The notes under the pieces: generated by a model | What the model was told of the DNA's origin: nothing | The model's database searches: none | The model's input: the letters and a program-made list of their open reading frames with translations, nothing else | Shown here: positions 37,101 through 49,898 of the stretch, piece after piece | Position numbering within the stretch: position 1 is the first letter of the stretch | How the letters are laid out: each line of letters begins with the position of its first letter | From: Tetranychus cinnabarinus | Lineage: Eukaryota; Arthropoda; Arachnida; Trombidiformes; Tetranychidae | DNA: 64,000 nucleotides | Reading direction: 5' to 3' | Assembly (NCBI GenBank): GCA_022266195.1 | Contig: WHVY01000001.1 | Location: 19,964,001 to 20,028,000 of the forward strand | Made by a program: the position numbers and the translations under genes

Positions 37101-40100
37101 TGCTACACTATCTTGATATCTCACTAATGACAAGTAATTAAATCAACTTACCATTTTACTTGATTTTCCTTCTACTTTTACTAATAATGCTGACCAATTT
37201 TTTCAAGGAGCTTCCTGAGCCTACTGAATACGAGCTCAGCCTTGAAGCCAAGGTAAATCTTGTTAATACAATACTGATTAGTTTTGTAAAAAAAATTGTC
37301 TCGTTAACGAAAAAATTGCATGATAGACTTCAATTTTCATTTACTTTTGTTTCTTATTTCATCTTGAACTTTAATTTGAAAAAACATAAAGACTTTTAAT
37401 GGTTCATTTTATTATCTCAAAATATTTTTATTTATTTATAAGTACAATTCGTTTATCATTTATCATACTTTGTATCAAAAACATTATTTAATATTTACTC
37501 TTTTCTCTTTTACCTGATTTTAGGCTGAAAGTTTAAGACTGCAACTTAAAGAGCGCTACTTTGGACCGGCTAACAACAATTCAACAACAAATAGCAATCA
37601 AGATAACAAACCATATCCAACATCATCATCATCATTACCATCTCAAAATTCACGAAGCTCTAAAGACTTACGTTTTATACAAAATGAATTGAATGCTCTG
37701 GGCGCTCCTAAAATTGTTGTTGAAATTATAATGAGAAATCCAAATGAAAACATCTTTATATATGCCATTAAGTTTGGTAAAGCACTTCTTAATGATGGCA
37801 ATGAAAATATCCAGAAGAGTTTCTACAAGGAAATACAAAATGGATCTGAAAAGTTCATAAAAAATTTTTACGATCGCATGGTCATAGCTCAAAAGGCATA
37901 CAAAACTGGCTTCAAAAGTCAACTTTTTGCCAAAAGCCCTTCAACACCGAGCAAAACATTACTTGAACGCGACGCTACTCCTGTGACGGAATTTCCTATG
38001 CCACCTCCTCTTCCTTCTGTTTCACCTTCCCCTCGAGCTGTTGCAAACATTTTGAATTCTGGCAAAGTCACAGAGGACAAAGAGAATCAGTTAAATAGCG
38101 CGATTGCTGCTACAGAATCAGGATATAAAGTTTTATCCAACAAACCTTTAGGAACTTTCGTGGAACCCAGTTTTCAAGATGAAGACTTTCTTAACTTGCG
38201 AACTGAGTCCCATGGAAGTGGAAGTATTACTCCAAATACATTTGCAGCTATGATAAGCCACCAATTGGCTCCTTGTAAGAAGTCTAAGCTTCCTCCCGAA
38301 GTAACCATCATGGAAGAAATTCTTGAATTTCTTAGGCTTTTATGTGAAAATCATTATAGAGAAATGCAAGATTTACTTCGAAATGATAAAAAGAAGGATC
38401 AAAATCTGGTTGCAGAAACATTTAAGTTCCTAATCAAACTATGTGGCTCTCACAAGACTAAAACAATTGATGGTAATTACCTGAATGAAGAAAATGTTGG
38501 ATTATTCAATCAAACGGTCAAAACGCTAATTGAATACTGTCAAGGTCCATGTCATGAGAATCAAAACTGCATAGCTAAATGTGAAAGCAATGGAATTGAA
38601 TTTATCATTGAGTTGATAAAGAATCGAGCTGAACTCGATAGTAAATACATGGAAGATGTTCGCTCACTCAAGATTAACGCCTCAAAATTGCTCTTGGCTA
38701 TTATAGAGTCCAGGTCAGATATTGATTTTGCCGAGATTGTGGCCAAAATTGTAAGTGCTAATCTCATTCATCACTCTTGTGAGATCTATCAAAAGTATAA
38801 AAAATATATGGAGACGGAAGCACATCGTGGTAACCCATCAGCTCTCAAAGACGGCGAGGAATCTGAAGAGGTCAAGGAAATTGAAGTTGGCCACAATATT
38901 TACATTTTATGCCACCAATGTCAAAGATATTCGGTTGAGTTGAATGAGCAAATCAATCATGAACAGCAGCAGGAGGATTGTCGCGATGCTATAGCTTTCT
39001 TTCAAAAGAAAACTGCTCAAGTTGAAGTTGTTCGTCGTGATAGTCCAGAACAGCGTGTTGAATTCATTGTTTTCGCAGTCCCGGAACAATGTCATTTCCT
39101 AACTGAAGAAACAAAGAAAAAGGTTCTTCATCGCACAGAAATGGATGAAAAGGCACGTTCAAAAGTCCCCGACTTTTTCCGCCAAGTTGATAATCTTCAA
39201 GCAGAAATGGAATGGCAACGTGACTTACAGTCTACAAAGCGTCTTTCTCATGCTATATCACGATACATGTCCAAATGGGGCTCTCTTTCATTCCAATTGG
39301 CCGTTTTATTAAACATAATAGTTATCTGTTACTATCCTTTTGGTGAAACTCCAATTGAACTTGATTATCGTTCCTATTTAGCTTGTCTGGTTGTCGGTCT
39401 TTGGTTGTATCTTTTTGGTACTCATAAAAGATCCCTTGATTTAGTATTTGATGGAACATTTCGGTTAACTGTTGTCCTCACTACATGGCTTTTAATTCAT
39501 ACCACTGGACCTCAATCTGTGATTTACATTTGTGGCATATTAGACATTATTATCACTGTTGTCTATCTATTCAGTTTCATCATCAATCGTGGCTATAGAC
39601 GAGGTTGGCGTATGATATTAATGGACTATGAAATGATTTATCATTGTGTTTACCTTGCATTTTGTACTCTTGGCTTATTTCATCCACTCTTTTATTCTGC
39701 TCTCTTACTTCATGTCATTTACCAAGAGGAGACACTTCGCAATGTTATCCGTTCTGTAACACGAAATTCAAAGTCACTTCTTCTCACCTGTCTTTTAGCT
39801 CTCATCTTGATACACATTGCAGCCGTTTTTGGTTATCTTTATTTCAACCTTGACTTTCGTCGGGAATATGTTCCTCAAGATACGGTTGAAGACACTTCAG
39901 CAACTGAATACTCATGTAAAACTTTATTCCAATGTCTCATCACCACAATCAACTATGGTTTACGTTCAGGTGGTGGAATTGGAGATGTTTTACGATCGGC
40001 TTCTTCAGAAGAGAGCCTATATTATGGAAGAGTCATCTATGAATTATTCTTCTATTTCTTTATCAATGTTATCGTTCTTAACCTGTTCTTTGGTATTATC

Positions 40101-40514
40101 ATTGACACTTTTGCAGATCTCAGACAAGAGAAGCAAAAGAAGGAAGACATTTTGAGAAACACTTGTTTCATTTGTGGCCTTCCTCGAGCTGATTTTGACA
40201 ACCGAGCCGGTGTCTCGTTTGAAAGTCACATTGCTCGAGAACATCATATGTGGCATTATCTGTATTTTATGATACTCTTACGAACAAAGCCTAAGACTGA
40301 ATTTACTGGACCTGAAACCTATGTTTATAAGTTGATGGAGAAAAATGATTGGACTTGGTTCCCAATTCGGAAGGCGATGTCACTCGAAGGATCTGATTCA
40401 GAAATGCAGCTTGAATTTTTCCGAGCTCCAGAAAGATTTGCCTATTCCCGTGAACTTGACTCTCAAGGTTTACCCAATTCAAGAGATCCCATGACTCTTC
40501 TTACTCCCTGTTGA
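31164..40514 (+). CDS. ITPR: Inositol 1,4,5-trisphosphate receptor
   Basis: Seven exons (31164-34838, 35075-35197, 35360-36046, 36161-36347, 36436-37034, 37208-37252, 37524-40514) give 2768 aa, normal for the family. The N-terminus (first ~55 residues) is His/Gln/Ser-rich and extra. Suppressor and beta-trefoil regions follow, then a MIR-type core with TSATSSKALWEVE and RFKHLSTGKYLGL. IP3-contact residues are kept in R548/R550/K552/R555 (RDRQKLVRE) and Y605-R606-K607 (DYRKNQ). The RTTGR loop reads R326-Y-T-A-R330. RIH domains fill the middle. The channel region lies at about residues 2350-2660, with filter GGGIGD near 2587 and IIIDTFADLRQEKQKKE in the S6 region, split as IIIDTFADLR and QEKQKKE. 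A CFICG..H..EH zinc-finger tail follows. It releases calcium from the ER. Intron 4 is GC-AG; exon 6 has 45 bases. Confidence 0.95.
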
Positions 40515-43500
40515 AGGAATTAGCGAAAAGAAGAAACAAATTAATCATAATCAACAAATTAACGTATTAGTGATACATTCTTATTTGAAAATTTAATTTT
40601 CCAAAATAATTTCCTGATGAAATTTTCAAGGCACACAAGGTGTAAATGGCACCAAAAAAACAATTGAACCAATTGTTGATGAATGGATCAATGAAAGCAA
40701 CTGCACAATATAGTTATTACTGATATTATTAATACCAGAATATTATCGTTATTGACTAGCTTAATGATAATATCTGTGTATTGTTCAAAGTGTAATAATG
40801 TTTATTCATAATCAATTGTTAACAACGAATGTAACCCATTGAATCATTGCCGACTAGAACACTTAGTTTAAATCAATTAGACAAAAAAAAGAGGAACACA
40901 AAATATCCATTTATAAATATATTCTCATGTGTAAAAAAACTGCAAGTCTAATATATCAAACTGCTATCAATTGTTTCAATGGGTTGATTCATTGTGAGAG
41001 AAACTAAATGCATTATATTCAACTGTTAAACATTTTTTTTGTTACCAATTCCTTAATTATCATTCCAATCAATCCCGTTGTCCCTTTTGAATCCTTTTGG
41101 TCACAGATATAAGTCATCCTCATTTCCCTGCAATTAATAGACAAAGAAAAACCCAATTTTTCAATTGAGTTTAATTTGCAATTGACTGTAAACCAAAAAA
41201 CAAATGATTTGTTGAGCTTATTTTACTAAAACAAACCTAAATAATCAAAGAGTTAAAATTAAAATATGCTCAAAAACAAAATTAGATTTATGTAATTTCT
41301 GATGAAAAAACAACACATGAACTTAACTACAATAAAGCAGAGTGATTTGTTTGCCATTATAATCAGCTACTTTTCATTGTTACAATTAATCGAGAAAGAA
41401 ATACGAAATTCAATGACAATTCGAGATATAAAACCATCAAACGGCTAATAAGTCAAATGAGTGTTGGAGTCAGAGTAAAAAGATTAATCTTAATAACCTG
41501 AATTTACCGAGTTAATCCGTTTACTCATGATTAATTATTGAACACATTGAAAGTCAACAATAGATTTGCATGAAATATTGAAAATGTATTCTATCTGTAA
41601 GTCTACCTTTTAAATCTTAATCAACCTACACATTACCAATCAGTTTACCAATGTTTCCATGTTGCCATTAATCCAACCACTTAAATGAACAGTAGCGTTA
41701 ATTAATCTTGAATCTTAAGAAACTAATTGTGATTTGTAAGATAACTAACAATGATCAGACAAACCAGTAATCACAGTGAAACTAAAGTTGACTCAGGTTA
41801 GTGAATCAATGAAAAACAATGGATTAACATAATCATAATATTATTGTAAGTATGACTTCTAACAATTAGAAATCAATAAAAGGAATTGAAAATTTGTAGC
41901 TCGCAAAACGTTGATTACAATACTGTATTGTTATTGTTTAATGAAGTTACCTTGAGACTAAATGGAACAACAATGAATAACAATCAATCTAATCAACATT
42001 GAGACATTAAGATGGACCCAAATCAATTGTAAAAGGCAGTTCCAACTCTGATGGTGATTAAAAGATGTTGTTTGTCAAGAGTTAGCCTGACATTTTGCTG
42101 TTAATTTTTCTTCCTTCTTATGATAACCGGATGATCTTAAGGGTAACTTAGAGCCTACAATTAAGTTGACAATTAAAATGCATCTAATTACGCACAAAAC
42201 ATTATAAAACAATCAAAAAAACGAAATGAAAAACAAATATAAATACATTTATTAAACAAGTCTTGTAAGGCCGAGTAAAACAAGTGTAACACAATGAGAT
42301 GAAACAAAAAAGTGTAAAAAGAGGTTGAAATACAGTTGAATTTGAGAGGCTACCATATTAAATAATTATGAGTTAATTTTCCAAGTTAATGATGAGACAA
42401 CAGCAACAAATGCTAACACCAATAAAATTAAAAACCAACAGTTTAGTTAACCAAATCATTAACCATTTGACAAAGTAAACACATTTTGTCAAACCTGAGA
42501 CTTGGAAGACACTAAAATCTGTTGAAAATGAGCTTGAGATTACAATTAGAGGATAAAGCATATGATTAAACAATAAGCATAATAGTTGACCATTAACCAT
42601 CAAAGCCACTCTTGATCCTGTCAATGATTGCTCTCTGTTTTGATTAACTTTTGAGGTAAATTAGTGAGGCCAGTTTTGCAAACATTGGTAATGATGTTTG
42701 TCGATGATTGCCATACAATTAGTGGATAGCTTTGAGTGAGATTTATAATGTTGCTCCAATATGTATAAACCAAAAGTAATGGATATAAAGTGATGATTAC
42801 AGTTGATCAATTTGTTTCACTGGTTAACATTGCCTGTTGATTGCTTGATTGGGTAGGTGTGAATTGAATTGCATTGGTACATTTACTTTGCTCGTTCCAT
42901 AACTGCGAACCGATCAACAGGTTAAGCATCTCATTATGATTTAAACTGGTTTAGGAAGAAGCAGCAAGAGCAAGGAAAAAATGTAAACCGATGAAATGGT
43001 TATGGTGTTTTTTTCACCAAGAAATGACGATTGAATCGATTAAACTCATGTTGAGATTGGTAAGGGTGAAACAGTTTGCCTGATGATGATGATTATAACG
43101 ATCATCAGGATGGTGTTGATAGTGATGCGTCAAATTTTCCAATCAAATGTTATTCCTTAATTTCAATTGTAACAGTTTACTTAATGTTTTCACTTGAATT
43201 TACTTCCATTTTTTCCTTTTGATTGCGATTTCTTTACCATCCAGGAAATCATTGATTATTATATCATTATCATAGATGAATCTGCAAATGGTTAATATTG
43301 ATATCAATGATTGACTCTGAACTTTGATTAATCTGTTTAGATGAAAATAAGAAGAAAATTTGAAATTACTTTTAAATATCGATTACAATTCAACTGTTGA
43401 TTGGACCAAATTCAACTCACCTTTAATTGAAAATTAAATTTTCTTATGTTAAGTGATTTATGATAAACCAATCAATACAAAATGGTTCAAATCATTGATC

Positions 43501-45061
43501 AGTTATTTGTCCAAACTGTTGATTATAAGGTCAATTGAAAAGTTAATCATTTCAATTTATAACTCAATAACAATTGTTGCTCTTTAAACTCTATTAATTC
43601 AACTTTATGGTTGATTAAAAATTTAATTAGAAATCATGAAAAGATATTTTTTTCTAATGAAAATTTCATTTCTTCTAATTTGAATTCATTACAATAATTT
43701 GTAATTTTGGATCAATAGTGAAAATTGATCAAAAATTAAATATCAACAGTTGTAACAAATAAATTGATGTTAAAAGAGTCGTAAATTGAAAGATAATTTG
43801 ATTGAGACAATTTTATGCTTCATTGTCATCATATTTTTTCATATTAGTAGTCATTTAATTAACTATTATCATCATTTCCTATTCAATTTCCAACATAATT
43901 ATTAGCATTAATGACATTATATTAATAGTATGATTAACGCTATTAAGGAAGTCTGGTTAAGATGTAAAGAGTTAATCAAATTTTGCTTTACTCTTCAACT
44001 TCATTGTCTGTTACCTAAAACAAGTAAATTAAACATTCAATCAATTCATTATCAGCTTGTGATACAATTAAACAATTGTTCAATGAATCAAGACTTATAA
44101 TACAGTTAACTCGTTTAAACATTCAAATCGTTTCATTTTCGCACAATTACGCTTATCTGAGGCTTTACAGGCAAACAGCAAAATTGATTGGATTAAATGA
44201 AACTTGAATGAAACTGTTAAAAGACAGTCAACTGAAAATATTGAATTAAACTTGAATTTTATAATTCATATTGTCCTGGTAACAATTAAAGTCTGTAAAA
44301 GAGAAAAATTCAATATTAGAAATGAAAGGAATGAAAATTAAATGTATTGTCATTTTTAAAGCTTTTTTATCAATTCTCACCTGTACTTGACCACGAATTG
44401 ATTCACTTAATTCAGCTTATTCCTGCTGTGCCTACTATTGTCAACAATTAACTTTCAATTGTCCAACATCAACAACAACATAGGCTTGAGTGTTTAAAAT
44501 AATGGAACCAGTAAATCAAATATTATCCAAATTGATTGGTAATTGTTTTGGATTGGAAGCAACGTAAAGAACCAAATTGGACACAGGTCAACCAACCATT
44601 ATCAATTAATCACCCCCCAAAATAATAACCATCAATAGTCGATAAATTGTGAAGTTTTCCAATTAAATCTAAAAATTGATGAAAAGAAAAGAGAAAAAAA
44701 GTAAAAGTTGTTTAAATGTCAAAATATTGATTGAAATTGAAGTTGCCCTTCATTTGAATGGAAAGTGTTAAAATGAAATTAACCGAATTTCATTGGAAAA
44801 TCAAGATAATCCAATACTTTCACTCGCACATGACCTCATTCTGACCTTTTCACTTTCTTCATCTGTTTCATCATCATAATCAAAATATTCAGCATATCTC
44901 GAGTCTCCTCCTTTGCCTGGCTTAAAATGCTTTCTTATAATCGCAATTCAACTTTCATCCAAAAACTTTCCCCTCTACTGTGTTGTTTTTTTTCATCATC
45001 ATGACTCTGGAGGAGTCCTCACCAGGTAAGGAGGTTTCCTTCATCATGCAATGTCCATCAC
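40515..45061. other. 4.5-kb gene-free spacer
   Basis: AT-rich flank between the IP3 receptor gene and the cuticle gene. The first canonical plus-strand AATAAA is at 41331-41336, about 820 bases after the receptor stop, so the 3' UTR may be long. A minus-strand frame at 42373-42624 has no domain. I see no gene. Confidence 0.45.
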
Positions 45062-45068
45062 TATATAA
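45062..45068 (+). promoter_or_regulatory. TATA box of the cuticle protein gene
   Basis: TATATAAG about 260 bases upstream of the cuticle gene start codon, with ACTCTCTAACTGG-like initiator sequence 25-35 bases downstream. TATA-driven promoters are common in arthropod cuticle genes. Confidence 0.5.
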
Positions 45069-45325
45069 GCACCACATTCAACTCTCTAACTGGACAGTTG
45101 TCGATCAGTTTCGTTTTTTTCACGTAGTACGAAGTATTACTTCCTTCTTCCTTCCGTTACCATTTTGCTGTTTTAACAACCATCATCACCACTGAATTTC
45201 ATTGACCATCAAGACAGCAACCAACGAGTATTCCTAGCTTAAGTTAACACCATTGTGATCCACCAAATTAGTCTATTTTCCTGTTTTGTGTCCCATTAAT
45301 CACTGTTTATCAAACCATCACCATC

Positions 45326-46575
45326 ATGCTCAAGGTAATATTGAAAATAATGACCATAAGTTTCAACGACTTCTTGATGACTTACAGTGACTAGTTTTGG
45401 TTTCTTCAATTTGTCCTTTAACATCGCAGCTTCTACCACCAAAAACATCTTGGATTAATTTGATATTTTATTCTTTTCCTTTTAATTCCAACAGGAACTC
45501 ATCGGAATTACCTTGATAACTATAGTAACAGCTTCACCAGCTTACTATGGCTATACTCCTGCACCTAAGTATTCACCAACTCCAAAGGATTCCTATGCTA
45601 TCCCTACTCCATCATACACTCATCATAAGCAATCTTATTCCGAGCCAATCTATGTGAGTAAAAAGAGAAACAAATCAGTTAACTAAATGAATAAATCACA
45701 ATTTTACTTACATTGAGTATTTTTGTTTTATAATAAACATGTTTAATTGATTGTTTGTCCAGCATCGCCATCTTACGAAGAAAAAAGGATTAATTAGATA
45801 AGAAAGGTTTAGTCTCTTTGTTTTTAAATGAAGAAAGGGATATTAACCTCGTAAAACCGTTTCTTTGTAAAAACCATTTAACCCAGTTCTTTTACCCATG
45901 ATATTCATTTTTTGACAATGTGAAAGCTTATGTTAACGAGTAATAATAACCTGTTGTTAGTGTTAAATCATCCATGATTAATGATTGTGATGACAATTGT
46001 CTTTCTTTCCTTGTTTCTCACTAATTCAACAACTATGAACTTAATGTAATCTCTCTTTTTGTCTAAACTTTTTGTTTCACTTATGGCACAACCAGGAAAA
46101 CAATGGTTATCCTTACAGTTTCGGCTATGATATTGATGATGGTTATGGAAACAACAATCACCGTATGGAAGAAGGTAAGAGTTGAAAAAATATATTATTT
46201 TCTTGATTGATTCCTAAATGATTTTTGCTTTCTGTTTCAGGTGATGAACATGGTAATAAGCGAGGCTCCTACGGTTACACTGATGCTTATGGAGTTTACC
46301 GTAAAGTAGATTATATTGCCGATGATTATGGGTTTAGAGCAACCGTAACCACAAATGAACCAGGAACAGCCAACTCAGATCCTGCTGATGTTAAAATGTA
46401 CTCAAAGGAACCACCAGCAACAAGTTCGCCCTCACCAGCACCAGTTTATGCCGCACCAGCATATCTGACACCTTCTTATGCTCCAAGCTATGGATACAAG
46501 CCATATTCATCTTACTCATCTAAACCCAGTTATTACGAGGAATACAAACGACCCTATGAATATCACAATTATTAG
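45326..46575 (+). CDS. RR-type (chitin-binding 4) cuticle protein
   Basis: Four exons (45326-45334, 45495-45653, 46096-46174, 46241-46575) give 193 aa. Exon 1 holds only the start codon and two residues (MLK). Exon 2 completes the signal peptide (ELIGITLITIVTASPA), an arrangement shared by many arthropod cuticle genes. A Tyr/Pro-rich region follows (YYGYTPAPKYSPTP). The Rebers-Riddiford domain runs through exons 3-4: YSFGYDIDDGYGNNNHRMEEG, here split as YSFGYDIDDG and YGNNNHRMEEG, then GSYGYTDAYGVYRKVDYIAD, then DYGFRATVTTNEPGT. This is RR-2-like in its GSY..TDA.G..R.VDY.AD..GF order. A Pro/Ala/Tyr-rich tail with APAY/PSY repeats ends the protein. It binds chitin in the exoskeleton matrix. 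Confidence 0.92.
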
Positions 46576-49500
46576 AGTTAATCAACCATCATTTCAATTG
46601 TTTTCATAGGATAAATGAGAAAGTAACATTATTTGACAATCAAACATTTTTTACTTTTCTTTTCCTCTCTGTATCATTATTATTAATCTATTTTAATAAC
46701 ATTATTTATCGATAAGAAAATGAAACAAGTGATTAATTTCTCATTTACTTTTCAATTTTCAATAGTGAACAATGTTTGAACAATCAATTTACGATCAACT
46801 TTAACAATTTTCTCCATCATCACACCATCATCACTGGCAATTTATTGATGATCGCTCAATCAAATATAATTATCAAATGTTTCCAATCATTACTAATGAT
46901 TAAGGTATCCCAACATGACAGTCTCACAACTGACAATAATCCAAACACAAGCCAAGATCATTTTTCGTCTTTCACCACAAATCAATCTACTCTCAATTAT
47001 GATTAGAGTCATTAGCTTACCATCATAATCATCATTTAAATTTAAATTTTAATAGTATCTGTTTAAACCAAGGATTACTTGAGATATAACAATAATATCT
47101 AACCGCTCAATCAGAATCAGAATAGATTATTCAACTTTACAATTTTTCCTCGCTAGATAATCGTTCAATCAGTCCAAAATGAGCCCTTATCGACTTTATT
47201 CAAGTTGTAATCAAAAAAAGTTTACTCAGATTCAGATTGATTTACTGAATCAATTGACACAAAGTATTTGAAAAGTGAAATCGTTCTTTGCTTTCTCATC
47301 TACCTTATAGTTTATTAATAATTATATTCTTGCAAAGTGTTAAATAATGTCTTTTAAATTGTTCAATTAATAGTTAATGATAGTCAATGTTTGTTGAAAT
47401 GAAATTAACTCAACCATTTATACGCAACTGTATTACAGACTTAAGTCTACAAGTTTTAGTTAGCATAAATAATCGTACAAACCTTTTCAAATGTTAACAC
47501 TATTACCATTATTAAGTCTTTGATTATCATTATTATAGTTATTATTACAGTTTAGATTCACTTATTTCATGATTATAATTTTGTTTACTTTTACAATTTT
47601 AAACAATCAACAGTCTTGCAAGACTATAATGTCAAAGGATGTAACTGTTTGGTTCCATTGGATGATAATGATTGTCATCCATTTGATTGTTGTATTACAA
47701 TATTATTAACGGTGCAACATTGCATCGAATAGCGCATTTTACTTTTACTTTTCAGCATTTCAGCTTTTCAGCTTTTCAGCTTTTCAGCTTTTCAGCTTTT
47801 TCACCTTTATCAAAAGCACCTTAACTAGCCAAAAATTGCTTAAAATTTTCACTAAATTTGATGGTCTTTTTAATCAACAATCTGTGTTAACACTGCTTTT
47901 TGTTGGAACCAGCCATTAAACTATAATCAATCAATTTACAACAATAAATTTTGATATTTTCCAATTTCTCATCTTTTTTGGCTTTTATCCTTTATCCTAA
48001 CTTGTATTGCGAATCAATTGTTTTAGAATCAAATCACCTTCAATTCTTTGAGACTTCAACTGTAATAAAGGATGATGTTAATTGTCATTGTCTTCTTCCT
48101 CCCCATAAACAATAAAAAAGCGTTGATTCAATTTTAACTGTTCATCACAATAATGTAATAAACAACAAATGAACCTAATCATTGGCAATGAAGTGAGAGC
48201 AAAATGAAAAAGGTCCTTTAAGAGTCACCAGCAAGTTGAAGCATTGAAATTCTGTGTATTAAACCATAGTACCTCGAAAACCTGCAAGGAAATGGAAAAA
48301 TTTACTAATTATTGATCCTCACTCTTGACTGATAATCATTTTTAGAGTCAAAATTTGAATAATAACAATTGAATGTTAAATTAAGGAAGAATTGGTTTAA
48401 CCTATCAACAAGGTTACGCCAAGTACTTGAGCTTAGCAAAGCCAAGTCACCAAAAAAGCATTTAACCATCAAGTTAATTACCAACAAAGCACACAAAACT
48501 CATTCATAAATGGCAGACACACAAATACTCTTATTGGCACTTGTTAGGCAAGCAATGAGCGAAATGCAAATAAAGAGACACCAAAAGAAGAAGGCAAACA
48601 AAAAAAACGCCAACCAAAAGACAAGAAAGGTTGTATAAACTGTCTCAACAGATGCACACAACCATAATATCAACAGGATAGATGCGATAAAGATGATGAA
48701 CCTGACAACCTTGAAAATCACCCAAAAAACACCGATGCATAACTCAAATTGATAACCTGTATTGTTGAACAGGTAAAATATAGCAAATGAAAAAAAAGTA
48801 CAAGCACTGAAAAAAGGTAAACAGCAAAACAGAAAAAAATGAAGCAAGATTTTGCTTTTTTTGGGGGTTGACCTCATGATAACCTTGCACGAAGGCAAAC
48901 CAAGGTGAGATGAGAGAGCAAATGAAAGCATTCAAATTAAAATAATGAAATTAATGAAGTCGATTCTAACGAATAATAATGATGTTCAAAAGGTCGATAC
49001 AAAAAACCGATTTTTTGCTTAAATTTTGAGTAACCTTAACAACCAGATGGATTCACCATTAGCCATTAAGAAGCGTCGAGGTAAAAGAAGCGCAAAAAAC
49101 AAACGCTTTTCATCAACAGTTCAATAAACTTCAGAAGCTGGCGTTTTTTTTCGCCCCAATCATTATTACCGTAAATTATTGTCATTACTATTATTATTAT
49201 ATATTGTGATGATTATAATGTAATCATTTATCCAGCCAAAAACGATTAAGCCTTTAAATTTCAAGGTTAACCTTAGCTAAACATTACTGATCCAAGATTA
49301 AAGATTAAGACAATTTTTTATCCGGAAAAGCGTAAAAAAATGTTGCTTCCTAACAATTTGCTTTCAAAAAATCAACTCTCTAATTATCATTATTTAATCA
49401 CATTATTGGTTTATTTTTAACTCAAGTGGAACCAACAAATTGGTTTAAATCACGTTCCAGAAGCGATCTTTTATTGAAATAAAAAGCAAACCAAAAAAGC

Positions 49501-49898
49501 TGTTAAACATCATAATCAGTGCCTACAAGTCGAGATGAGCTGTGTTTGGTTCGCTTTTGGTTTCCCTCAACACACTAAATGTAACAATTTGAAACCGCGT
49601 TTTTACATGAAAAAAATCAATATTATAATTAACAGACAAACAAAACAGATTTAATAATAATAGCAATTTATAAATCATATTTCTAATTGATATCAAATTA
49701 TTGAATGTACAAGATGAAGGCTTCTTTGGTTTACTTTTACGGCAAAAATGTGGTCCAATCCATCGATATAAGTGTCAATTTGTCGAGTAAACCATTTTGA
49801 ATAGGAAATTGAATCGTAAAGGAACAGCGAAAAGTGTGAATTTTAATCAAATGAAGATGACAATGAATTATGATAGAGTGATTAGAATTGGTTCAATG
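46576..49898. other. 3.3-kb spacer between cuticle and GRXCR genes
   Basis: AT-rich, with a short tandem repeat at 47749-47801. The minus-strand frame at 48500-48931 is Phe/Leu/Cys-rich because its plus strand is A-rich. I do not count it as a gene. Confidence 0.45.
47749..47801. repeat. 8-base tandem repeat TTTTCAGC
   Basis: Six copies of TTTTCAGC in a row, with one copy slightly altered (ATTTCAGC), ending in a T run. Each unit looks like a 3' splice acceptor (pyrimidines plus CAG). Confidence 0.9.

Noticed and set aside
42373..42624. 83-codon minus-strand frame in the spacer after the IP3 receptor gene
   Set aside because: Hydrophobic and compositionally like spacer; no start context or family match.
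48500..48931. 143-codon minus-strand frame with several hydrophobic stretches
   Set aside because: It is dominated by Phe/Leu/Ile/Cys because the plus strand is A-rich, and it has no charged loops, conserved motif or splice context. Transmembrane-like frames arise easily from such composition.
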